From the NCBI GenBank assembly GCA_032718475.1, contig JAUCBJ010007763.1, forward strand, positions 1 to 53,960: a stretch of 53,960 nt of DNA, given 5' to 3'. Source of the DNA: Nemertoderma westbladi. Its lineage: Eukaryota > Xenacoelomorpha > Nemertodermatida > Nemertodermatidae. Position 1 is the stretch's first letter. Each line of letters starts with the position of its first letter. The position numbers and the translations under genes are program-made. The notes under the pieces are model-generated. The model was not told the origin of the DNA, did not search any database, and was given only the letters and a program-made list of their open reading frames with translations. Below are positions 1 through 8,845 of the stretch, piece after piece.

Positions 1-900
1 CAGGTTTTCTAGGGCGCTGATTCTAATGGAATACATTTCTAATATGCCCCATCATTGCTACTTGTATTTTTCGGCGTAATTTGGCAAATTTTGGTGCTAG
101 GACCAAATTTCGTACCCATCACCAAAAAGTACAAGTTTGCGATGTCCAGTGCTGTTTTTATTGATTCCATCGGATTCAGGACCCTCATAAACCCGTATAA
201 CGCAATAAACAAGATGATACTATCTACTGATCAATTTGCTTATTTTCCAAAATTTGGTGCTGGCACAACAATTTTCACCCACCGGCGAAAAATACAAGTT
301 TGAAAACTCTCATGAAATTTTTACTGATTCCATTGAATTCAGAACCCTCACAAACCCGTATAACGCAAGAAACAAGGTGACACAATCAATTTATATATTT
401 GATGGTTTTCAAAATTTGGTGCTAGCACCACATTTTGCACCCACTTCCGAAAAATACAAGTTTGAGATGCCTAGATCGAAAATTATATATTCCATTCAAT
501 TCAGAATAGCCATAAACCTCTAAAACGCAAGAAATAAATTGTCACAAACAATTTTATCAATTGAATGGATTTTCAAAATTTCGTGCTAGCACCAAAATTT
601 GCACCCACCACCGAAAAATACAAGTTTGATACGCTTGGTGCAACTCGTATATATTTCATCGAAACCAGAACCCCAAAAAACCCCAATTGCGTAAAAAACA
701 AGTTTCACACAATCAATTTACAAAATTGACATATTTCAAAATTTGGTGCTGGCACCAAAAATTGGCACCCGCCGAAAAAAACAAGTTTGAAATTTCTAAT
801 TCAATTTATATGAATTCCATCCAATTTCTAACACCAAAAAACCGGTGTAAATCAATAATAGAGATGTTACAATTCATATTTAATGAAATGTAATTTTCAA
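1..900. repeat. Diverged ~163-bp satellite, about 5 monomers
   Basis: Five recognisable monomers recur with the anchor AAAATTTGGTGCTAGCACCA near 85, 250, 412, 575 and 740, so the period is 162-165 bp. Each anchor is followed by CACCCA..CCGAAAAATACAAGTTTGA, then an AT-rich spacer and a second conserved block around CATAAACCCGTATAACGCAA. Monomers differ at roughly a fifth of positions by eye. The anchor contains the dyad TTTGGTGCTAGCACCAAA, perfect or nearly so in every copy. The short open frames here are chance: they straddle monomers and have no conserved reading frame. The array runs off the left edge, so its true length is unknown. Confidence 0.85.
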
Positions 901-1077
901 AAAACGTCTCAAAAAAAGTGCCAAAAGTAGGGTTAAAAAATGGTGCTATAACTCGAAAACTACCCAATATTTTTGAAAACGGTTTTCACTACTAGGAAGA
1001 CAATAGATTTTTAGGAAAAGTCATAAAATTTCAGATTCCCAACTGCGTTTGTTTCAGAATTATAATAAAAAAACCAC

Positions 1078-1117
1078 GGGGGGGGTCATATTGACCCCCC
1101 CCCCCCCCCCCCCCCCC
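1078..1117. repeat. G8 / C23 homopolymer hairpin
   Basis: Eight G at 1078-1085, the spacer TCATATTGA, then 23 C at 1095-1117. GGGGGGGTCA and TGACCCCCCC are inverted complements with a 3-nt loop, so either strand can fold into a G:C hairpin. No gene was seen in the adjoining 1121-1859, only short frames without recognised similarity. Confidence 0.75.
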
Positions 1118-1859
1118 GGGTTTAATAGGGTTAGATCTGTTTTGCTCGTGAATAAGAGTGCGTTTGATTCCCGTAAGGATGGATTTACTGAGGCCATTTT
1201 CAGGTCTGGAAATGTCTGGAAATCTGATTTGCAAATTTCTTTGCTGTTCACCGAAGATATCACTTACTGTTAATGTTTGGGAGAATTTTGAATATCTTAA
1301 CAGAGATTCGAGATGGGTACAAATTGATACGAACGGCAAGTTGACATCAACTTCTGCTTTGGGAGTACATTTGAAGCACTAGACAATCTACAGTCTATAT
1401 CTGTCAACAATAACATACTGCATAAATCTAATTTATTGTTTTGGCTGAATGACTCATTCCGACCGCGTATTTCTGAAAAGCTGTCCATCATATTTAAGGA
1501 AGGTTGCTCAAACGAATGTAGATATCTTATTGTTTATTCTACATATAATTGTTGACAAAGTTGATAATCCCTATGCACATTGGTTCTGAAATAGAGTTAA
1601 GAGAAAGTCTTATAATGACTGTTCTGACTAGGCAGGTTATGGAAATTGTTTATGTAGCTTTATTAAATAAAACTTGGCTCGATCTGATTATAATTGTTAA
1701 TCGAAATGTCATTTATTGTTTGAATTTGTTGTTTGTTGGGTAACTTGTTTATTAAATAGTTGTTTGTTTCATTTTATGTTTACTCTTTAGAGGTATTATG
1801 CTGGGCATATGCGTCACACTTGATGTTTATTTTGAAACACAAGCAATAAAATTTTTTCA
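1118..1859. other. Unassigned 742-bp segment between a C tract and a G tract
   Basis: The segment lies exactly between a 23-C run (1095-1117) and a 23-G run (1860-1882). Only short open frames (64-102 codons) occur on both strands and none shows a motif I recognise. An AATAAA occurs at 1846, just before the G tract. It could be a mobile insertion with homopolymer ends or unrelated sequence. I see nothing that decides this. Confidence 0.4.
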
Positions 1860-1882
1860 GGGGGGGGGGGGGGGGGGGGGGG
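1860..1882. repeat. G23 homopolymer tract
   Basis: Twenty-three consecutive G, preceded by AATAAAATTTTTTCA and followed by ATTTGAGTCAGGTCAGG. It mirrors the 23-C run at 1095-1117 in inverted orientation. Confidence 0.9.
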
Positions 1883-1920
1883 ATTTGAGTCAGGTCAGGT
1901 CCCCAGATCCTGCTACCACT

Positions 1921-1996
1921 ATGGCTACTACTAGGATCGGCATGCTGCATTGCAGCTGCATTTTTAAGAATGCTGTGCCGGCTTATCGACAAAATG
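1921..1996 (-). mobile_element. 3'-end scrap of the window's LINE family (copy C)
   Basis: CTACTACTAGGATCGGCATG and the following bases through GTGCCGGCTT match the 3' end of the LINE at 2466-5132 nearly base for base. Similarity stops after GACAAAAT. The copy is therefore a very short, 5'-truncated insertion on the minus strand keeping only the last ~75 bp. It shows that the GCTGCATTGCAGC region and the (TAG)n tail are the recurrent 3' terminus of the family. Confidence 0.7.
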
Positions 1997-2441
1997 GCAG
2001 TGATGTGGTACTACCTGTAGCTGTCAGCCCAGTAGGGCAGTATAGCCTATTCATTATTTAGTTGATCAAGAGTTGGTTGGTTTTAGCCCCGTCAACTAAA
2101 TAAGTCATTGAGGGCTATAGCACCATTGAATGCAAAGGCTTGATACGCATCTGCAATAGAGATGATACATGCCCGATCTGTCTATACTGGATGCTCCTCT
2201 ACTAGCTAACCCAACCCAGGAGGCACTCTTGGTTCAAGGTGTAACAAAAGGACCCCTACAGTCGGCAGCAGGGCTGTAGGCCATGGATAGGCGGAAGGTA
2301 ATCAACCAACGGCTAGACATGCTGACAAGGTCGGTGGAAGGTAATCAACCAACGGCGACCTACTGCGAAGTCGCTTGTAGGAGTTGCGACCACAAGCGGT
2401 TTACTCTCGCAACTGAAAGATATATGTCCGAGTTCGCTCGA
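1997..2441. other. Non-coding gap with a 41-bp direct repeat
   Basis: No coding frame was recognised. The block GGAAGGTAATCAACCAACGG occurs twice, at about 2294 and 2335, 41 bp apart. Composition is less AT-rich than the neighbourhood, so it may be untranslated retroelement sequence, but I cannot assign a family. Confidence 0.4.
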
Positions 2442-2471
2442 CCTAGTAGTAGTAGTACTACTACTACTAGG
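2442..2471. repeat. Perfect 30-bp palindrome of TAG/CTA triplets
   Basis: CCTAG, three further TAG triplets, then the exact complement ending CTAGG, symmetrical about 2456/2457. It sits at the 3' terminus of LINE copy A, whose tail is (TAG)n. The other half looks like a (TAG)n tail in the opposite orientation. Confidence 0.85.
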
Positions 2472-5132
2472 ATCGGCATGCTGCATTGCAGCTGCATTTT
2501 TAAGAATGCTGTGCCGGCTTGTCAACAAAATTGCACCGCCACAACTCCCTATCACCCATGACATTTGCTAGATCATCCGCATCTTTAAGGCCAGTGTCCT
2601 TTAAGATGCGTCTCAAGAAAGTCATGGGCTGTCCACCATGCTTATTCACTCCATGAGGCTGCCAAAGTACAAGATTATGCACTGGCTGGTCCTCACGGCG
2701 AAAGCAATGTCCTGCAAAGCGGAGGCGATTTTGTTCTAGTGTCAAGCTTGGGGGAACCAATGAGACACCTCCAATGTTATATAGTGTCTGGTTGGAGATG
2801 TGTGCATTGTACTTGACACAATGTACCCGGCGTAGCATTCTTGTGAATGTGCCATCCAGAGATTTGGTGTCCTCAGCAGTTAGAGCCCAGCATGGACTCC
2901 CGTAGAGGAGTACTGGAACTACTGCTGCTCTAAATAATCGGACCTTAAGTTTCCGATTAATTCTAGGTGACTTCCAAATCCTGGAAAGCCTATTCAAGGC
3001 TGCCCATGCCTTTCCCTTACGTATTCGAAGGTCCTCACCTGACTTCCGGATCCATGATCCCAGGTAACAGAAGTCGTCCACATGCTCAAGCATACCATCC
3101 TTTGAGCTTATGCTCATCCGATCAGAGACTTGCTGAGGACTTTCAAAGTTAACTGTCAGAATTTTGGTCTTTCTGGAGTTAATAAAAAGACCAACACTAG
3201 AAGCAGCATGTTCTAATGAGCTGAGGAGCCGCTGGGCTCCCTCTAATGATTCTGAGAGTACTCCTAAGTCATCAGCAAAGTCTAGATCAGTTAGGTACTT
3301 GGCAGGATTTCCTCGACTTCTGGAGCCAGTAGGTGGAGTTATCATCACCCCATCATCATTATGATGATCTAAGGACATGCGTAGAACATAGTCAACCACA
3401 ATAATGAACAAGAATGGTGCAAGTGTGTCTCCTTGGAGGACGCCCCATAACACTTCAAATGGTTCTGTGTCACCGTCAACAGTAGACACAAATGTTGTCG
3501 AACCATCGTATACTGATCTGATTGCTGCAATAATTTCATCAGGAATCCCATATAATGAAAGTATGCTGAACATACGTGAGCGAGAGACTGAATCAAAGGC
3601 CTTGAAGAAGTCAACAAAGATAACAGCCAGATGCCTGTCTTTCTTTTTTGATAACTCTTCAATTATCCTTCTAAGTGCCAAAATGGGCTCCATGGTCCCA
3701 CGACCTTTACGGAACCCATTCTGATTTCCACGTAGCAGTCTCTCAATGGGATCCCTGATGCGATTTAATAGAATTCTATTGTATAGTTTTGCAGCAATCG
3801 AGATCAATGAGATTCCCCGAAAAGAACCATAGAGTGTTAGGTTGCCCTTCTTGGGAACTGGCACCAACTTATTTGTTTTCATTTCTTGTGGGACTCTTGT
3901 TGTACGGTACATGTCTACTATGATGGGATAGATGAGCTTTAAACACTCAGGTATTTTAAAGACCTCAGGGGGAACACCATCTACTCCACTGGCACGATTG
4001 GTCTTAATGCTCTTTGCAGCAGCCTTCACTTCTGCAAAGGAGATATCGCCAATGGGAATATCTGGGAGTACAGACTCAGACACTTTTACTTCTATAAAGT
4101 TATCAGGCAATACCCTGTCATTATTGAGGAGCTTTTCGAAGTGGGCTTTCCAACCATTGAGGCGATCGGCTGGTGATTCAGCCTTAACCTTGGTGGTTGG
4201 TTGGCTTTTCCGCCCAGTAAGCAGATTGATCGATTTCCATGCCTGGGATGATTGCCTGCTGTCGTCAGCATCATTGATGGCATCAACCTGTTGGTTTATT
4301 AGCTCCTGTAGATTAACAGAGTACTGCCTGTTCAGGGACCTAGATGCAGCTTTAACTGCATTCTTGGCCGCTGTAGTCTGTTTGAGTCGGGACTCTTTCT
4401 GCGCCTTATGAAGGTCATTTCGGCACTTCTGAATTTTGTTGTCAGTCCAGGGGGCCCTTTTCCTGTTTCGAGGGTATACAGGAACTGTTTCTGCAGCTGC
4501 TAACTTAACTGCTTCTGTAAAGGCAGTATAGCCCTCACAGTGATCTGCCGCCTCAGAGGCAAGAGCCTCATACCTGTTGCTCAGCTGTAGTGTGAAGCTG
4601 GATCTCACACTTGGCTGTTGCAACAGAGAGGACCAGTCATGCCGTGGCAAGGCAGATTTCGTTGTTCTGCTAGCACGCAGACTAAGTTTTACCTTGGCCA
4701 CAATAAGGCGGTGATCACTGGAGAAGGGTCGAAGTGTAAATGCATTACAGTCTTGTATAGAGCTCCTGTATTTCCTACGAAACAGAATATGGTCTATCTG
4801 GGACTTGTGACCACTGGGTCCACTATGAGTCCATAGCTTTCCAGTTCGCTTCTTGAACTGGGTTCCAGCCGAAAACAATCCATTTCCAGAGATAAAATCC
4901 TGAAGATGGACAGAATTTCGGTTAACACTATTGCTATAGACCCAGGGCGATGTAGGTGATTGATGCAGACTTGCATTAAAGTCTCCCAGGAATGTTAAGA
5001 ATGCATGCTGATCCACTCCATCAGTTGCTGCTTGTAGATTGTGGTAGAAATTTTCCACCTCCTCTACAGGGGCAACACTAGTTGGAGAGTAGCACACAAT
5101 CAGAACCACCTTAGGAAACTTCTTAGCCAGTT
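2466..5132 (-). mobile_element. 5'-truncated non-LTR retrotransposon (LINE copy A)
   Basis: A LINE on the minus strand. Its 3' end is the shared GCTGCATTGCAGC segment plus a TAG-triplet tail. Its 5' end stops abruptly at 5132, at the base equivalent to about 42551 in copy B, followed by TAG triplets and 14 G. 5' truncation is the usual outcome of target-primed reverse transcription. The family has an AP-type endonuclease before the reverse transcriptase and a C-terminal region of the kind seen in RTE-like / craniofacial-development-protein-2-like elements. The clade is an inference from layout, not from a tree. No target-site duplication could be fixed because both flanks are TAG triplets. 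Confidence 0.85.
2500..5109 (-). CDS. LINE endonuclease / reverse transcriptase, N-terminally truncated but open
   Basis: An 869-aa open frame. Residues ~1-150 are the C-terminal half of an exonuclease-endonuclease-phosphatase domain: GDFNASL (D43, N45), KSQIDHILF and SDHRLIVAKV (catalytic His). Residues ~350-650 are the reverse transcriptase: YGSFRGISLISIAAKLYNRI, VDFFKAFDSV with the first catalytic Asp near 500, GVLQGDTLAPFLF, and the catalytic FADD at ~611-614. The tail has LRFAGHCFRRED, typical of LINE C-termini. The endonuclease N-terminus, with the catalytic Glu seen in copy B, is missing, so the annotated Met is only the first internal one. No stop or frameshift interrupts it, in contrast to copy B. 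It cannot be autonomous as it stands. It would nick the target and prime cDNA synthesis from LINE RNA. Confidence 0.9.
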   Translation of the reverse strand: MVLIVCYSPTSVAPVEEVENFYHNLQAATDGVDQHAFLTFLGDFNASLHQSPTSPWVYSNSVNRNSVHLQDFISGNGLFSAGTQFKKRTGKLWTHSGPSGHKSQIDHILFRRKYRSSIQDCNAFTLRPFSSDHRLIVAKVKLSLRASRTTKSALPRHDWSSLLQQPSVRSSFTLQLSNRYEALASEAADHCEGYTAFTEAVKLAAAETVPVYPRNRKRAPWTDNKIQKCRNDLHKAQKESRLKQTTAAKNAVKAASRSLNRQYSVNLQELINQQVDAINDADDSRQSSQAWKSINLLTGRKSQPTTKVKAESPADRLNGWKAHFEKLLNNDRVLPDNFIEVKVSESVLPDIPIGDISFAEVKAAAKSIKTNRASGVDGVPPEVFKIPECLKLIYPIIVDMYRTTRVPQEMKTNKLVPVPKKGNLTLYGSFRGISLISIAAKLYNRILLNRIRDPIERLLRGNQNGFRKGRGTMEPILALRRIIEELSKKKDRHLAVIFVDFFKAFDSVSRSRMFSILSLYGIPDEIIAAIRSVYDGSTTFVSTVDGDTEPFEVLWGVLQGDTLAPFLFIIVVDYVLRMSLDHHNDDGVMITPPTGSRSRGNPAKYLTDLDFADDLGVLSESLEGAQRLLSSLEHAASSVGLFINSRKTKILTVNFESPQQVSDRMSISSKDGMLEHVDDFCYLGSWIRKSGEDLRIRKGKAWAALNRLSRIWKSPRINRKLKVRLFRAAVVPVLLYGSPCWALTAEDTKSLDGTFTRMLRRVHCVKYNAHISNQTLYNIGGVSLVPPSLTLEQNRLRFAGHCFRREDQPVHNLVLWQPHGVNKHGGQPMTFLRRILKDTGLKDADDLANVMGDRELWRCNFVDKPAQHS

Positions 5133-5162
5133 AGTAGTAGTAGTAGCAGGGGGGGGGGGGGG
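5133..5162. repeat. TAG triplets and G14 at the LINE 5' junction
   Basis: TTAGTAGTAGTAGTAGCA followed by 14 G (5149-5162) directly abuts the truncated 5' end of LINE copy A. The same triplets form the family's 3' tail. Confidence 0.7.
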
Positions 5163-7375
5163 TGTTGTTAGTTTATTATTCACCCACCCACTGGAGCTTT
5201 GTGTAAGCAATATAGAGAGTACTTTAGAAAGAAGGAAACCCCTAAACCCCAAGATACAGATATACGTAGAACGTATAAGTACTAGAAATGCAGCTGCTAG
5301 AGCTACTGAAAGAATCAAGGAGCAGCATCAAGATGGCCCGGGAGAATGTTGAAAATAAATTAGACTGTGGTGGTGAGAATACAGTAGTTGACCTTACTGT
5401 TTCTATAAAATATATGCCCTTCAGGATCTAAGTTCTTATCTTTGAGTTATACCGGTACGCTGTACTGTACTGCTTTCTTGATATATCTGAATGTGCTTTT
5501 TGTCTATATATGTCTGGGTCTGCATGTGCTTTTGTATGTACGTCATTAACTGGATGTATGTCTTATTGTCTACCTAATGAATACGGAAACATAGTGCAGA
5601 ATTGCTTGACTCTGTATTTTCGTCTGCTTTACTAGACTACAATTCCCAACAAATGCAACACTAATACAATATTTCTCCTGATCCTGAAACTATCCTGATT
5701 GGGTAGATATTTTCATATTGGATGGGTTTAATGTATTGTTAGCTAATAAGGTGACTTTCTCTCTCCTCGTTGTGGCTATAGGATATTTGGAATATTGCTA
5801 CAATAGGTTATATATACAATACAATATTGGGGGTGTCCTACTGCGGCCCCATTGTACACTTATCCAATAATATAATACTGAACACAATGGCCATACTGTA
5901 ATATCTAGTAGATTGCGCAGTCATGACTTTAATTTGGTTCCTATTTGGCTCTCAGTTTGTAAGCTTGACCTTTCTAGCTGACAATAGCATAACTATTTAA
6001 GGAGACATATTGGTTTTGGGTGACGAAGTGCTTCTCAGAGATGGCTCCCGTAACATACCATTGCTATTTGGTTAGCATGATAGCATGCTGCGGCAACAAT
6101 AACTAATGCTATTGTGTATGATGAGTGTATCATTTCATTTAATGGAAGTTATTGAAAAATAAATGTAAATTGTTTGTTACATGAAATCAAATTTATAAGC
6201 TGCTATTAATTAACCAGTACATCAGAAGGTCCTAAAAATAGTATAAATCAGAAATCATAAAAAAACCATTACTCACATAATTTTGTGTACATAAACTCCA
6301 TGATAACTTTTTTATAGTAATACTTTAGTATATACTGTATATTCATTCATATGGCTTCACTAGAAGTTTAATTTAACTAAAAGTCCCAATTATTTTATAA
6401 CCATATAGTCCATCTTCCATAGCAACTAACTAAACACTCGAAACCATAATGGAGATTTAGGTTCATAGGCTTCCGATTGAAACCGAAAACACGAAACCTG
6501 ATATAATAGAACATATCATTTAGAGTGCTGCTATCCAGTTTCGACCAACTATGGTTTAATTACGACATTTACATATAATCATATTAATTTGTATGCACTG
6601 TGAATATCACTACATCCATTACTCATTCACACAACCTCATTGGGTTACAACGAGCCCTAGTTAGTTAGTTAGGTGAACTGTTGCGAGTTCGTTTAATTTT
6701 CTCATTGACAATTAATTATATGAATAGTTTGGACAAGTGAGCAATTTACATTGAAATGTATGTAAATCAAACAAAAATTTACACAAAAGAAGTTTTCAAT
6801 ATTAACAAATTAAACTGAGTATTTACCAATAGATACTACACATGTATATACTTTATATTTTATACACTATACTTACTATGTAACGTTCGATCAAATGATT
6901 ACCTGTAATGATACTGCTATCAAAACAAAAACATATCGACGGATTATAAATATATCACATATTTAATATATCGCATATATAATCACATATTTACTATGTA
7001 ACGTTTGATGAGTCATCAAGGTGTATTAATAATGGTACTATTACTACAATATATAGATATAGTGTTCGCCTAATGAAATAAAATAAGCATAAATCGATGA
7101 GTATACATAGAGATAAAAAAGTTCGTAAAGCGTATAATTAGTAGTGAGGTATGGTTTTTAGGTAAGAGATTGAAACCAAGTTGCAGAATTATATAAAATC
7201 TAAAACAAATTCATAAAAAACAACGACTGTTCAAAACATATTCAAATGTCAAAAACATTCACTAATTACTAACAGAAAATACAAGACGCTCACTGGAAAA
7301 GCCCGGAAACCCTGTATAGAGGGAAACCCTTTGCTAAAATGGGAGAGCTGTAAACTCAACCATATTGAAGCTGTT
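5163..7375. other. AT-rich non-coding DNA
   Basis: No open frame with recognisable similarity on either strand and no RNA gene seen. TTTACTATGTAACGTTYGAT occurs twice (about 6872 and 6990). The rest is unique-looking AT-rich sequence. Confidence 0.5.
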
Positions 7376-7533
7376 AGTTGACAACATGTCAGGGCATGGC
7401 ACACATCCTGTACCGAAACGCCATCGCACTCAGGCATACCATCTCCTCCCGCGGAACTCTGGTCCATCAGTCCCGTACGACAGGGAGTACCTGAACCTTG
7501 TCCACACGATTTCGTGATTCTCTGGGATTCCAC
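7376..7533 (-). pseudogene. Possible thrombospondin type-1-like fragment
   Basis: The minus-strand frame has SCGQG near its start and later ECDG...VCHALTC. That is the spacing CxxxxxxxxCxxxxC seen at the end of TSP1 repeats, after the (S/T)CGxG motif near their start. The Trp-rich N-terminal motif of the repeat is absent and there is an extra Cys. No clean splice acceptor/donor pair brackets it. TSP1 repeats occur in extracellular matrix and adhesion proteins. This may be a decayed exon or chance, and I favour decay only weakly. The following ~1.2 kb to 8700 shows no gene. Confidence 0.25.
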
Positions 7534-8710
7534 AGATTTTAGTCACGTACACACACATCTGGTGTAATTAAATCGCCATTAAACAGTTTGTTGGATATTC
7601 TTTTAAACGAAGAACTAGTTCTCAATCTTTCCCTCGGGGGTTTCTTTATCTTTGCGATATATATTCCCCATATTCAAACTGTCCACAAAAAATTATAATG
7701 TGTGGACCACAACGCGTCTTATTGGATAAAGCAATGTCTAAAGATGTGAATCGGATCCGTCATTGATGTTCGATCTACTGTAGGATCGATTTTACAATAT
7801 TACCTTGTGGATTTTTAAAATAAGCCATAGCAGTTGGTATTACCGACGTACATGACACCTTGTCATATATCAGATATCATAGCCATCGGAGGCTGCATTA
7901 ACAAACATAAACAAACTACAGTCATAGAGTGTGCGCTTGGATTCACTTTCCGTGATGCAACATAGGTTGAGGCACAAGGCACCCATTGTGTACGCGGAGC
8001 TCTAATTAATAAGAGAAACCAAATGAAAGCCTATGAGGGCAGAAACGAACGTAGTAATTATCATACAGCTATATTATATCGTGCACAAATATCCCTTATA
8101 TAATCTACCTATGAATATGAATAATGCATACAATACACATCATAACAATACTGCACACTAATTATAATTATTTATGCTTTTTCTTTGCAGACGTGGATAT
8201 CTTCTGCAAAACTCGATATCTATTTATTTATAAAGAAATAAAATATATTAAAAAAGATATTCGCAAAGATATTCGGCATCAACGTGACTTACCACTTACA
8301 CATCTATCCAGAAACTCCTCTTCAGTATAACGGTCAATCTCAGATCTTAGTTTAATGTAAGGTAGAAAATGCACCCATGTGGGACGGTAGCAGTTATGGC
8401 ATCACAAATGACTCAAAATCCAGTCAGTTTTACTATTGAAATTAAATATAAAATACATATTGAATTAGATTTCAATATAATATTGTAACTGTTTGTATTT
8501 GTTGTAGTCATTAAGGGTAATCAAGGAAATATACTTAATTCCCAGCCATTAATGTTAATTCCGCATGTTTTGTTATGTCTAGGAAATAATGTAATACATT
8601 ACAGTAAAATATGTAAAATCGGCTGCCTGTGAGAAAGTGAGAACCTAATATTTACATATAAAATACAATTACAATTGCTGTCATGTTTACTCATTTAGGC
8701 ATGAAAAAAT
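7534..8710. other. Non-coding interval
   Basis: No recognisable coding, RNA or repeat feature. The 68-codon plus-strand frame at 8124 is low-complexity Lys/Ile/Tyr and unconvincing. Confidence 0.45.
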
Positions 8711-8786
8711 CAAGAAATTGAAATTACTTGCCAAGAAATTGAAATTACTTGCCAAGAAATTGAAATTACTTGCCAAGTAATTTCAA
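8711..8786. repeat. Three 21-bp direct repeats ending in a 27-bp palindrome
   Basis: CAAGAAATTGAAATTACTTGC occurs three times from 8711. The last copy runs into its own inverse: TTGAAATTACTTG (8760-8772), one C, then CAAGTAATTTCAA (8774-8786), a perfect 13-bp inverted repeat. It lies just left of the 37-bp minisatellite. Confidence 0.85.
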
Positions 8787-8845
8787 ATGGAATTGGCGAA
8801 TGTAGCCCCGCCTGCACGTGGTGTTTAATAAATGTGTGGAATAAA

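Noticed and set aside
236-893. Three 68-95-codon frames at the left end
   Set aside because: They run across diverged satellite monomers in different frames; the frame is not conserved between monomers.
2967-4836. Plus-strand open frames opposite LINE copy A, with equivalents opposite copy B
   Set aside because: Antisense shadows of the reverse-transcriptase gene; no independent motif.
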